In this document: positions 28,926 through 37,708 of the stretch, one piece after another | How the letters are laid out: every line of letters begins with the position of its first letter | Numbering within the stretch: position 1 is the first letter of the stretch | Origin: Tenacibaculum sp. | GTDB taxonomy: Bacteria > Bacteroidota > Bacteroidia > Flavobacteriales > Flavobacteriaceae | Direction: 5' to 3' | Assembly: GCA_022448525.1 (NCBI GenBank) | Contig: JAKVCX010000001.1 | Location: forward strand, 422,734 to 486,733 | DNA: 64,000 nt | Notes under the pieces: generated by a model | What the model was told of the DNA's origin: nothing | The model's input: only the letters and a program-made list of their open reading frames with translations | The model's database searches: none | Translations under genes and position numbers: made by a program

Positions 28926-29522
28926 TTGACAAAAAAAATTAACGGAATGACTTTTCCGCTTTTAACAATTATAGCTGTAACTCTTTTAATGTATTATTCA
29001 TTTGACAAAAGTTGGTTATTCAATTGGAATGGAATTAGAGAGGAGATAAAAGACACGGTGAAAATTGCTCAAAACAAACTGGTTTCCGGAAGATTTGTTG
29101 GAGAAGGAGGCGTAAAATCTTCACAATATAACAGGAGAAAATGGATAATGAAAACTGCAACAGTATCAGAACTTTTAAAACTTACTGATTACCCTAATGG
29201 AACTATAAAAACTATTGCCTATGAAGGACTTCTGAGAAAACCTCATTTCCATGATAAGAGCAATATAGCTCTTAAAGCAATCTCTGAAACTGATTATTTT
29301 ACTAACTATGAATCTGGCTGTATGGTAACAGATATGACAATTGGAGAATATATAGTTGATTACGTTCTTCAGATTGGAGATTTAAGTCCTCCTCCTCCAC
29401 CTGGTGGTTTCGGACTGAAGTTTGGTATTTCTGAAGAAGAATGTGAAAAATTATTAAATGAATATAGGAAAGTACCTGGCTTATTAAGAAAAAATACGTT
29501 GCACAACAAAGCGTATAATTAA
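28926..29522 (+). CDS. cassette 34: hypothetical protein with N-terminal TM
   Basis: MTFPLLTIIAVTLLMYYSF; PPPPPGG; stop inside attC. Confidence 0.65.
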   Translation: MTKKINGMTFPLLTIIAVTLLMYYSFDKSWLFNWNGIREEIKDTVKIAQNKLVSGRFVGEGGVKSSQYNRRKWIMKTATVSELLKLTDYPNGTIKTIAYEGLLRKPHFHDKSNIALKAISETDYFTNYESGCMVTDMTIGEYIVDYVLQIGDLSPPPPPGGFGLKFGISEEECEKLLNEYRKVPGLLRKNTLHNKAYN

Positions 29523-29636
29523 TTGCGGCTGAATTTCCTCAGCGGAAATTCAATCTTATTAATTATCTTTCCACAACATCGGAAAAGAACTCGCGTCCTT
29601 TCCTGCAAAAAATCATACACAAATACGTTGTATGCA
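29498..29636 (+). repeat. attC-like site 34 (class A)
   Basis: GTTGCACAAC...GTTGTATGCA. Confidence 0.92.
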
Positions 29637-29733
29637 ATTAGCTCTGACACTATCAAAAATGTATAAACCTTATACCAAAATGTTTAAGTTGACGAACCAA
29701 CTACCGTAGTAATTTTACATTGTAATAAATTCA

Positions 29734-30681
29734 ATGACATTTAAAACAGAAAAAATGGAATTACAATCGGGAAAAAATAGAATTCACTTTATAAGTAAGA
29801 CAATGGCAGGCAACTTAAAATTATCAGGTGATTTATACATACCAACGAATTTTAATGCCTCAAATAAATATCCAACTGTGGTATTTACTGGACCATTTAA
29901 TCAAGTCAAAGAACAAACAGGGGCTGTTTATGGGAAAAAATTATCTCAAAAGGGCTATATAGTTTTGGCCTTTGACCACCAAGGTTATGGCGATAGTGAA
30001 GGTGTTTTTAGACATATCGAACACGTTCCTTCAAAAATTAATGGAATTCAAGATGCAGTTAGCTATTTAGGAACGCTTGACTTTGTGGACAACCAAGAAA
30101 TATATGGATTAGGTGTTTGTGCTGGTGCTGGACATATGGCATATACTGTGGTTACAGACAAGCGAATAAAAAAAGTAGCCTTTGTAAGCGGTATGTTAGC
30201 AAACAATATTGTACACTGGTTCGCTGGCAAAAAAACAATTCAGCAAAAACTAATTGAAGCAAACGAAGCACGTCAAAAATATTACGAAACTGAAGAATAC
30301 AATCCAATTGATGTTTTAGATATGGCAAATAGTGAAAATGCAAAAGTTCGTGACCAAAGAGAGGGTTATGACTATTATATGACAGATCGTGCAGGAAAAG
30401 AAACCTATCCAAATTATACACATAAAACTCCAGCTTTCTTTCTTGAAGCAGATGCACGATACGATGCTCGAAATGTTGCTAATAAAATTACTACACCGTC
30501 CATAACAATTTATGGTTCTAAAGCAAGTACCAAAATGTTTTCTTGGTTGTTTAATTTTAAAAAGAAACGTCCAAAAAAATCAGTAAGTATTAAAGGAGCA
30601 ACTCACGTTGACCTTTATGATGTAGATAAATATGTTGACCAAGTAGTTGAAAGACTTACTAACTTCTTCACCAAAGCCTAA
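29734..30681 (+). CDS. cassette 35a: alpha/beta hydrolase
   Basis: YPTVVFTGPFNQVKEQTG...VLAFDHQGYGDSEG...GLGVCAGAGHM...GATHVDLYD. Confidence 0.8.
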   Translation: MTFKTEKMELQSGKNRIHFISKTMAGNLKLSGDLYIPTNFNASNKYPTVVFTGPFNQVKEQTGAVYGKKLSQKGYIVLAFDHQGYGDSEGVFRHIEHVPSKINGIQDAVSYLGTLDFVDNQEIYGLGVCAGAGHMAYTVVTDKRIKKVAFVSGMLANNIVHWFAGKKTIQQKLIEANEARQKYYETEEYNPIDVLDMANSENAKVRDQREGYDYYMTDRAGKETYPNYTHKTPAFFLEADARYDARNVANKITTPSITIYGSKASTKMFSWLFNFKKKRPKKSVSIKGATHVDLYDVDKYVDQVVERLTNFFTKA

Positions 30682-30693
30682 TTTGCAAATCCA

Positions 30694-31062
30694 ATGACTA
30701 TTCAAGAATTAGAAAAATTAGTGAAGTCCAAAAAAGTCCACCAAATAAGAGCAGGTAGGACACATAGATTTATTGATATTACAATTGTAAGTACAGAAGG
30801 TCGATTTTTTGTTCGTCAGTACAAATTTAGAAAGAAAAGTTGGTACGATGTTTTTCTGATAAGTCCTGACGGTCAAATGAAAATAGGCGATACCATTATT
30901 GATATTGACGGAATAGTTCCAGAATGTTTGGATGTATTAAATCCTAAGGTAAATAAAGCATATCGTAAGTTGTTAGGATTAATTTATCCTATTATGGGAT
31001 TAACATACAATAGAAAAAAGCACGAAGCCTCGATCTTGGAATTGATACCTAAAAATTTATGA
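30694..31062 (+). CDS. cassette 35b: DUF2255-like small protein
   Basis: TIQELEKLVKSKKVHQIRAGRTHRFIDITIVSTEGRFFVRQY. Confidence 0.5.
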   Translation: MTIQELEKLVKSKKVHQIRAGRTHRFIDITIVSTEGRFFVRQYKFRKKSWYDVFLISPDGQMKIGDTIIDIDGIVPECLDVLNPKVNKAYRKLLGLIYPIMGLTYNRKKHEASILELIPKNL

Positions 31063-31997
31063 GAATGGAAAAGACAAGCTATACGTTCAAAAATATTTCA
31101 GCATTCAATAAGCAGTTTGGACTACCCGAACCTGAAAATCCACTGTTTAATATTTTGCGTTCTACACCAAAAGAAACTAAAAGTAACTGTGATGAACAAC
31201 CTATGAATAATGCTATGGAAATCACTTGTGATTATTATTCCATTAGTTTGAAAAATATTATTTCTGGCGAAGTTGTTTACGGTCGTACCAAATACGATTG
31301 TAGCAAGGGTTCGCTATTGTTTACAGCACCAAATCAAGCCTTGTCTTTTAAAGAAGTGGTTGTTAGTTCCGACAGTTATCATATTGCTTTTCACAAAGAC
31401 TTTTTGAACGGCAGTAAATTATTCGAAGAAATTAAAAAGTATAGCTTTTTTAACTATTATGTCAATGAAGCATTGCATTTATCACCCAAAGAAGAAGAGT
31501 TAATAAAGACAATTTTCAATAGCATAGAAACAGAATACCAAAACAACCAAGACGAATTTAGCAAAAAAATTATCCTTTCACATTTAGAAACGTTGATGCA
31601 ATATGCAGACAGATTTTACAAGCGTCAATTCTTGAATAGAAAGGAAATCAACAAAGCCTTGTTCACTCGCTTCAAAAGTATATTAAATACTTACTACGAA
31701 GAAGACAAACTAATGGAGCTAGGCATTCCGTCCGTAGAATGGTTCGCTAATCGACTAGGAGTAAGTCACAGATATATGAGTGATACCATAAAAGCAGAAA
31801 CAGGGAAAACCGCAATTGACCAAATCAACCTCTATCTGATAGAGCAAGCTAAAAATTTGTTATTAGCTCCAAATGTTTCCATATCTGAAACGGCATATAA
31901 ATTGGGATTTGAGTACCCTCAATATTTTTCAAGAATATTTAAGAAGAAAGTAGGTATAACTCCTAAACAATATATTGAAAATGCACAAATGAATTAA
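31059..31997 (+). CDS. cassette 35c: AraC-family transcriptional regulator
   Basis: C-terminal HTH: VEWFANRLGVSHRYMSDTIKAETGKTAIDQINLYLIEQAKNLLLAPNVSISETAYKLGFEYPQYFSRIFKKKVGITPKQY. Confidence 0.9.
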   Translation: MRMEKTSYTFKNISAFNKQFGLPEPENPLFNILRSTPKETKSNCDEQPMNNAMEITCDYYSISLKNIISGEVVYGRTKYDCSKGSLLFTAPNQALSFKEVVVSSDSYHIAFHKDFLNGSKLFEEIKKYSFFNYYVNEALHLSPKEEELIKTIFNSIETEYQNNQDEFSKKIILSHLETLMQYADRFYKRQFLNRKEINKALFTRFKSILNTYYEEDKLMELGIPSVEWFANRLGVSHRYMSDTIKAETGKTAIDQINLYLIEQAKNLLLAPNVSISETAYKLGFEYPQYFSRIFKKKVGITPKQYIENAQMN

Positions 31998-32006
31998 AAG
32001 AAAAAC

Positions 32007-32201
32007 TGCGTACAACAATGCCTATACGCAATGCGGGGTTTGTCGTTTAAATTAAAGTCTCTGCTCCCGTTCCACTCGCATTGTTTATATTTATCTCAAA
32101 AATTAACAAAATATAAAACAAGGCTCGTTTACAATCGTGCGAGGATTGAAACTAACGCTTCCAATCTCCCGCACTATGCATAGCCGAAACCGTTGGCAAC
32201 A
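32007..32201 (+). repeat. attC-like site 35 (class E)
   Basis: TGCGTACAACaatgcctatacgcaatgcgggg...catagccgaaaccGTTGGCAACA. Confidence 0.86.
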
Positions 32202-32207
32202 ATAAAA

Positions 32208-32795
32208 ATGAAAATACTGAAATTATCAATTTTACTTTTATTAATAATCTCATGTAACGAAAAGAAAAAAAGTAGTAAACCTGAGGATTTAAAAATCGTA
32301 GAATCTGAAAAACAGCCTGTAATCAATAATCAAGATTTACAGATTGAAAAGGATACTGTTCATGAAACTTATTTAAAAGGAAAGGTTGAAAAATATGATT
32401 GGAATCATGCCTTCAAAAAAACAGAGAATTATCAAAATATTTCTCAATCTTATTCAGATAAAAAACAAATTCCAAAAGACTTAACAGACTTTCTCAACAA
32501 GTTCTTTTCGGATAATAATTTCCAAAAAAAACATATTGATTTTAATAACCTGACTGCTGCTGTCGGTGCTTGTGAAGAGACGTATATTCTTAGTAAAAGT
32601 AATTGGATTTTTGACAATGACAACTTCATAAATCGGATTGGAATTGACCAGAAATGGAAAAACACTTTTAAGCTATCGAAAAACAGATTTTACTACGAGG
32701 TTGAACTAATTGAAATTGGTGTTTTAAGAAGTGTCGGATTTAAGAAATCAAATGGCGTTTGGAAATTAAACTTATACTTAATAACTGATTGCTAA
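32208..32795 (+). CDS. cassette 36: predicted lipoprotein
   Basis: LLLLIISCNEKKK lipobox. Confidence 0.72.
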   Translation: MKILKLSILLLLIISCNEKKKSSKPEDLKIVESEKQPVINNQDLQIEKDTVHETYLKGKVEKYDWNHAFKKTENYQNISQSYSDKKQIPKDLTDFLNKFFSDNNFQKKHIDFNNLTAAVGACEETYILSKSNWIFDNDNFINRIGIDQKWKNTFKLSKNRFYYEVELIEIGVLRSVGFKKSNGVWKLNLYLITDC

Positions 32796-32814
32796 AAATA
32801 AAGTTGCCCACAAT

Positions 32815-33693
32815 ATGAAAAAATTGCTCATAATAATATTTAGCTTAATAATTAGCTTTTGTTTTTCTCAAACGAAAGAACAACTAATTGACTCAATAAT
32901 TAAAGTCAATATAGTGGAATCTAATTGTATTGGATATGGTTGTATGCCAAGTTCACAATACAAAAGGTTTAAGAAACTTAAACAAAAACTACCTGATAAA
33001 GAACTAAGTGAGTTATTAAAACACGAAAACCCTACAATACGAACTTACACTTATATTGAATTTATTCAGTCAGGCAAAGGAAATGTTCCTGAAATGTTAT
33101 CAACTGAATTACAAAAAAATGAAATGGTTGAGACTTTTGAGGGATGTATAATGGACGTTGAACCGGTTTCATCAATCATTTATCACGAATATTGGAATAA
33201 AATCAGAATTGAAGCTTCTCGAAAAGTTAAAGGAAATAATTACGAACAAGATTTAGCTATGAAAAAGGCTCTTGCGACTGACTTAACTATGGAAAAATTA
33301 GATAGTGTAATTATCTATTCAAAGAAAGAAGTTTATTGGTTACTTTATGATAGAACATTCAAAAACAGAAAACATAAAGAAAGTTATTTACCTCGAATAA
33401 GGGAATTGGCTTTTAAAGAAAGTAATGCTTATGCATTTGATTATTTGAAAAAACATTACAATTCAAAATACTCGAATGAATTGGAAAACTATTTAAAAAA
33501 TGACTTTCCGAACGCTAAATTTAAAACCGAAAATGAAGTTTTCTATTTACACTTATTTATTAAAATATTATTGAAAAGTAAAAACGATGATTTTAAAAAA
33601 ATTGCGATTGAAAAACTAAAAACCAATCAAACTTGGAAAAAACATAAAGGTTGGTTTAATACCACTTTGAAAAAACACGGAATTTCACTCTGA
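32815..33693 (+). CDS. cassette 37: secreted hypothetical protein
   Basis: Signal peptide MKKLLIIIFSLIISFCFSQ. Confidence 0.7.
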   Translation: MKKLLIIIFSLIISFCFSQTKEQLIDSIIKVNIVESNCIGYGCMPSSQYKRFKKLKQKLPDKELSELLKHENPTIRTYTYIEFIQSGKGNVPEMLSTELQKNEMVETFEGCIMDVEPVSSIIYHEYWNKIRIEASRKVKGNNYEQDLAMKKALATDLTMEKLDSVIIYSKKEVYWLLYDRTFKNRKHKESYLPRIRELAFKESNAYAFDYLKKHYNSKYSNELENYLKNDFPNAKFKTENEVFYLHLFIKILLKSKNDDFKKIAIEKLKTNQTWKKHKGWFNTTLKKHGISL

Positions 33694-33711
33694 GAAAATA
33701 CTGTGGGCAAC

Positions 33712-33903
33712 AAAGTGTATAAAACATAGCTAATAAAGGCTAAAACGATAGGTTTATATATATTTAGAAAGTCCGCCAAATTTTTAATTTGGCTTTTAAA
33801 ATGAGAAAAATTAAAAACAAAATATAAAAATTCGGTTCTGTGTTAATCCGAAAAGTTAGTGTCTTTTTACACGCTACGTTTCATACACAAGTCCGTTACC
33901 CGC
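33712..33903 (+). repeat. attC-like site 37 (class C)
   Basis: TGTGGGCAACaaagtgtataaaacatag...cacaagtccGTTACCCGC. Confidence 0.87.
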
Positions 33904-33912
33904 AATTTTAAA

Positions 33913-34287
33913 ATGACCAAAAAAATTGAATTAATAGGAGTTTATGATGTGAAGGAAAACAAGAACGTTTATCTGGTTGAGTTGGGAATTAAAACTAATC
34001 ACGAGAATGTTGTTATTAATAAATTCACTCAAGCAATAGATGGAAAAGATAGACTAGATTGGCAAACTCCGTGGGATGAAAAATTTTTAAATATTGAAGG
34101 AACAAGAATTACTGGAGATTATATGGACTCCCCCACTGATACTTCTAATTTCACAAGACTTGTTTTTTTCTTTCACTTTCTTGACTTTGATAAACCACTT
34201 CTCACCCAATACGGTGAATTGGAATTAAGTAATCCAGAAAAAGTTCCTGAAAGAATATCATCTATTATTGAATATCAAAAACCATAG
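33913..34287 (+). CDS. cassette 38: hypothetical protein
   Basis: 125-aa ORF after R'. Confidence 0.65.
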   Translation: MTKKIELIGVYDVKENKNVYLVELGIKTNHENVVINKFTQAIDGKDRLDWQTPWDEKFLNIEGTRITGDYMDSPTDTSNFTRLVFFFHFLDFDKPLLTQYGELELSNPEKVPERISSIIEYQKP

Positions 34288-34294
34288 AACATCA

Positions 34295-34434
34295 GCAGCT
34301 AACAAAGCGTATAATTAATTGCGACTGAATTGCCTCACCAGAAATTCAATCTTATTAATTATCTTTCCGAAACAACGGAAAAGAACCCGAGTCCTTTTCT
34401 CGCAAAAAAAATCATACAATAATACGTTGTGTGT
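34295..34434 (+). repeat. attC-like site 38 (class A)
   Basis: GCAGCTAAC...GTTGTGTGT. Confidence 0.9.
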
Positions 34435-34445
34435 CATCCTAAAAA

Positions 34446-34958
34446 ATGATTGAAAAAGTCAAAAACATACTTAACAGAAAACATCTTTTAATAATTGGAA
34501 AGTCTGAAAAGGATAGACATAAGTTTATTAATAATTTAATAACAGACGTTAATTTCGAGACGTTTAGATTTCCTTCAAAAATGAAATCCTTTGACGAGTA
34601 TTTTGACTTTATAAAAAAAGAAAAACTTTATAAGCCTTGGTATAAAGCAAAAAGTTATAATATAAATCAAATATTAGATTTTCATTGGGATTGGATTTCC
34701 GAAAACAATTCACTAATCATTATGGAGGAATTTGAACAAATGGAGGAAAGATGGAGAATCGAATTAATGAGAATTTATATAAATGAAATTGAAAATCGTA
34801 AAAAAGGAGAAAAGAAAATTCATTTAATAATTTCTCAAGAGAACGAAAATAGTCTAGTTGAAAAAGTTTCTAAAGTAATCTCGACCAGAACAAATGAAAG
34901 AAGAACCAATTATCAAATTGTTCAACAGAATTTAGAAACAATTAATATTTCCGAATAA
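34446..34958 (+). CDS. cassette 39: hypothetical protein, possible degenerate P-loop/AAA-like fold
   Basis: HLLIIGKSEKDRHKFINNL; SLIIMEEFEQMEERWRIELMRI Walker-B-like segment. Confidence 0.45.
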   Translation: MIEKVKNILNRKHLLIIGKSEKDRHKFINNLITDVNFETFRFPSKMKSFDEYFDFIKKEKLYKPWYKAKSYNINQILDFHWDWISENNSLIIMEEFEQMEERWRIELMRIYINEIENRKKGEKKIHLIISQENENSLVEKVSKVISTRTNERRTNYQIVQQNLETINISE

Positions 34959-34962
34959 AACG

Positions 34963-35058
34963 AACACACAACACCGCAATTAATTATCTTTCCGAAACAT
35001 CGGAAAATGACTCGCATCCTTTTCTTGCAAAAGATTATACACAAATACGTTTTAGCAA
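34963..35058 (+). repeat. attC-like site 39 (class A, internal deletion)
   Basis: AACACACAACaccg|caattaattatctttccgaaac...GTTTTAGCAA. Confidence 0.8.
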
Positions 35059-35061
35059 ATT

Positions 35062-35487
35062 ATGAAAAACAATATGAAGAAAATCATAACTTTATTTATT
35101 TTAACTATATGCACTATTGGTTTTGGACAAAATATTAAAAAAACGGAATTAATTGGAAAATGGACTACAAATGATTTAATAATTGATTTTGGAGACACAA
35201 AACCTAAAAATGAAAATATTATCAGAGAATTAAAAAAAGGATTTCTTAATTCAGAATTTGATTTTAGAGAAAACGGAAAGTTTTATATTAAATTCCCAAA
35301 TGACAAACCAACCTTTATGGGAGAATTAGCATTTCTAAATGACCGAAATTGGAAATTGGAAAACAACCAAATAAAAGTTGGAACTAAAGAAGATAATTAT
35401 AATCTCATGCATATCCTTGTTCAAAAGGCAAATGGAAAAATATATTTCATCATTCCTGGAATGAGATTAGAAATGAATAAAAGATAA
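35062..35487 (+). CDS. cassette 40: secreted hypothetical protein
   Basis: Signal peptide IITLFILTICTIGFGQN. Confidence 0.7.
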   Translation: MKNNMKKIITLFILTICTIGFGQNIKKTELIGKWTTNDLIIDFGDTKPKNENIIRELKKGFLNSEFDFRENGKFYIKFPNDKPTFMGELAFLNDRNWKLENNQIKVGTKEDNYNLMHILVQKANGKIYFIIPGMRLEMNKR

Positions 35488-35492
35488 ACAAC

Positions 35493-35630
35493 CTGCTACA
35501 ACAATGTATAACCGCAATTACGGCGGATTCAACTTCGCCCGAATCCACTAAATAATTACTAACAGTAGTTTTTAGTCAAAATATATAAATTTAATCCCGT
35601 AACAATAGTTACACAAATACATTGGCACAC
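35493..35630 (+). repeat. attC-like site 40 (class B, altered crossover base)
   Basis: CTGCTACAACaatgtataaccgcaattacggcgg...aatacATTGGCACAC. Confidence 0.82.
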
Positions 35631-35639
35631 ATCAGGAAA

Positions 35640-36245
35640 ATGAAGAATATAATTTACATATTTGCTGTCTTGACATTTTTTGGATCTGATAACGCTGTGA
35701 AAAAAGAAAATGCTACCTCTGACAAAATGGAAATTGTTCCTGAATATAACAAAAGCCTGAGAGAAAAATATGAAAAGTCAATTGAAAAAGGTTATGAACA
35801 ACTTGCCTCTAACACTTGCTTGGGAAAAATTGAAGATTTCTTGAACCTACAAAAAAATAAACTTCAAGCAGATTTTTTTTCCAAACTTGATTCAATAAGA
35901 AAAGTACAATATCCTAATAATGATCAAGACACTTCAATAATGGTCGACTTGACACCAGAATATTTAATTAAGTTTCTTTCTGACATCAACTTAGACTCTC
36001 TAATTGCAAATAAAGGGTTTGAAAAAGAGTATCATTTTAATATTGCACCAAAGGAATACTCAGACCCTCAGATTTGTAAGGATAAAATTGCTGTGAGTTT
36101 TGATGTGGAGAATTGCACGTTTAGACTTGATATTTACAACACCTTTCTAGTAGAACCTGATTGGTGTACAGAATCAATGGTCGTTTATGGATTCAAAATA
36201 AAAAATAATAAAATCGTTGACTTTTGGAGACAAGAAGCCGGTTAA
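35640..36245 (+). CDS. cassette 41: exported hypothetical protein
   Basis: Hydrophobic N-terminus ending FFGSDN where related leaders have SC. Confidence 0.65.
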   Translation: MKNIIYIFAVLTFFGSDNAVKKENATSDKMEIVPEYNKSLREKYEKSIEKGYEQLASNTCLGKIEDFLNLQKNKLQADFFSKLDSIRKVQYPNNDQDTSIMVDLTPEYLIKFLSDINLDSLIANKGFEKEYHFNIAPKEYSDPQICKDKIAVSFDVENCTFRLDIYNTFLVEPDWCTESMVVYGFKIKNNKIVDFWRQEAG

Positions 36246-36257
36246 AGAACTAAAAAC

Positions 36258-36397
36258 GTGTTATAACAAGGTATATAATTAATCGCAGCTGAATTTCCTC
36301 GGCAGAAATTCAATCTTATTAATTATCTTTCCGTAACATCGGAAAAGGACTCCCCTCTTTTACCGCAAAAAAATAATACTCAAATACGTTGAAAACA
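36258..36397 (+). repeat. attC-like site 41 (class A)
   Basis: GTGTTATAACaaggtatataattaatcgcagctg...caaatacGTTGAAAACA. Confidence 0.87.
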
Positions 36398-36407
36398 AAT
36401 TGAAATA

Positions 36408-36845
36408 ATGAAACTGAAAATACTAATTCTAAATTTAACAATCGGATTCTCAAGTTTGACTTTCGGACAGGAAAATCGAAAACTACCGAATAATGAATTA
36501 AAAGAAATAATTGAACTAGCATTAAACCTTCCACAATTACAAAAATATTTTCAAATTGACTCAAATCCAGAAAGACTACCTTTAAAACTAAAAGAATTTG
36601 GAGAAATAAACTCTAACAATTTGATTGGAATCAAAAAATTCGGAACTGAAATTCTAATTTTAAAAAATGAAGAAATAAAACAAAAAAAAGTAAACGACTA
36701 CATAAATATAGGGGATTGGACCCAAGCAGGTAATAAATTGCGACTTCAATTGGATTATTTGATTGAAAGAATTACTGTGAATTATTTGTTTGAGCGAATT
36801 GACTCAAAATGGAAAATTAAATCAACTGAATTATGGAAGGAGTAA
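36408..36845 (+). CDS. cassette 42: secreted hypothetical protein
   Basis: Signal peptide ILILNLTIGFSSLTFGQ. Confidence 0.7.
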   Translation: MKLKILILNLTIGFSSLTFGQENRKLPNNELKEIIELALNLPQLQKYFQIDSNPERLPLKLKEFGEINSNNLIGIKKFGTEILILKNEEIKQKKVNDYINIGDWTQAGNKLRLQLDYLIERITVNYLFERIDSKWKIKSTELWKE

Positions 36846-36876
36846 AAACCAGTTAACTACAAGCCGAACAAAACGA

Positions 36877-37560
36877 ATGAAAAGACAAATAAGCATATTT
36901 TTAATATTGATTTCATCATTGAGCGGTAAAGCCCAAGATAACCTGAGAGACTTTTATTATCCATTTTCCAATAAAACAGAAACTAAAATTTACAAGTATG
37001 TAGATAAAAACGATTCGACAAAAATTGAATATTGGAAAGTGACTTCCATTCCAGAAACAAAAGAGTTAAAAACAGTTTCTTATGATTCTGAATTTAAAAT
37101 TTACAACACGTTTGATGAAAGAATAACTGATTATGGTGCTGAATTAACTGCCTATTGTGACTTTGAAGTAAATGACAAGGGAGAAAGGAAACAGATTGAA
37201 GCCAAAGTAATCGACAAAGATGTTTACAAATGGAACGGGGATAAAGAATATAAATATTCAGTCAAGTACGTTAATAAATATGGACGCTTCGACTTTATAA
37301 AGAAAAGAGCGGAATCTGGAATTGAAAATGTTACTGTAAATGGAACGGAGTATCGAGCAATAAAATTTAGAGATGATTATATAATTACTGCGCTTGACCG
37401 GGATGTTGAGCAAAGATTTTATCAAGACGCGTTCTATGTTAAAGATATTGGAATGATAAAATACAAAAGAAAAATCCCTGTTCAACATGAGATGATTGAA
37501 TTAGAATTGGTGGAAATACTTACTGAATCTCAATTTGAAAAAATAAAAGGCAGTAGGTAA
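36877..37560 (+). CDS. cassette 43: secreted hypothetical protein
   Basis: Signal peptide MKRQISIFLILISSLSGKAQ; track start lies in previous gene. Confidence 0.68.
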   Translation: MKRQISIFLILISSLSGKAQDNLRDFYYPFSNKTETKIYKYVDKNDSTKIEYWKVTSIPETKELKTVSYDSEFKIYNTFDERITDYGAELTAYCDFEVNDKGERKQIEAKVIDKDVYKWNGDKEYKYSVKYVNKYGRFDFIKKRAESGIENVTVNGTEYRAIKFRDDYIITALDRDVEQRFYQDAFYVKDIGMIKYKRKIPVQHEMIELELVEILTESQFEKIKGSR

Positions 37561-37690
37561 CAAAGCGTATAATTAATTGCGGCTGAATTTCCTCAACGGC
37601 AATTCAATCTTATTAATTATCTTTCCGAAACAACGGAAAAGAACTCGTGTCCTTTTCCTGCAAAAAATCATACACAAATACGTTGCTCAA
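37553..37690 (+). repeat. attC-like site 43 (class A)
   Basis: GTAGGTAACaaagcgtataattaattgcggctg...GTTGCTCAA. Confidence 0.9.
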
Positions 37691-37708
37691 AAAAAACCTA
37701 AACTATAT

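Noticed and set aside
4443-35630. CRISPR array
   Set aside because: Repeats are 57-205 bp, spaced by full genes and contain recombination-type ends; no cas genes
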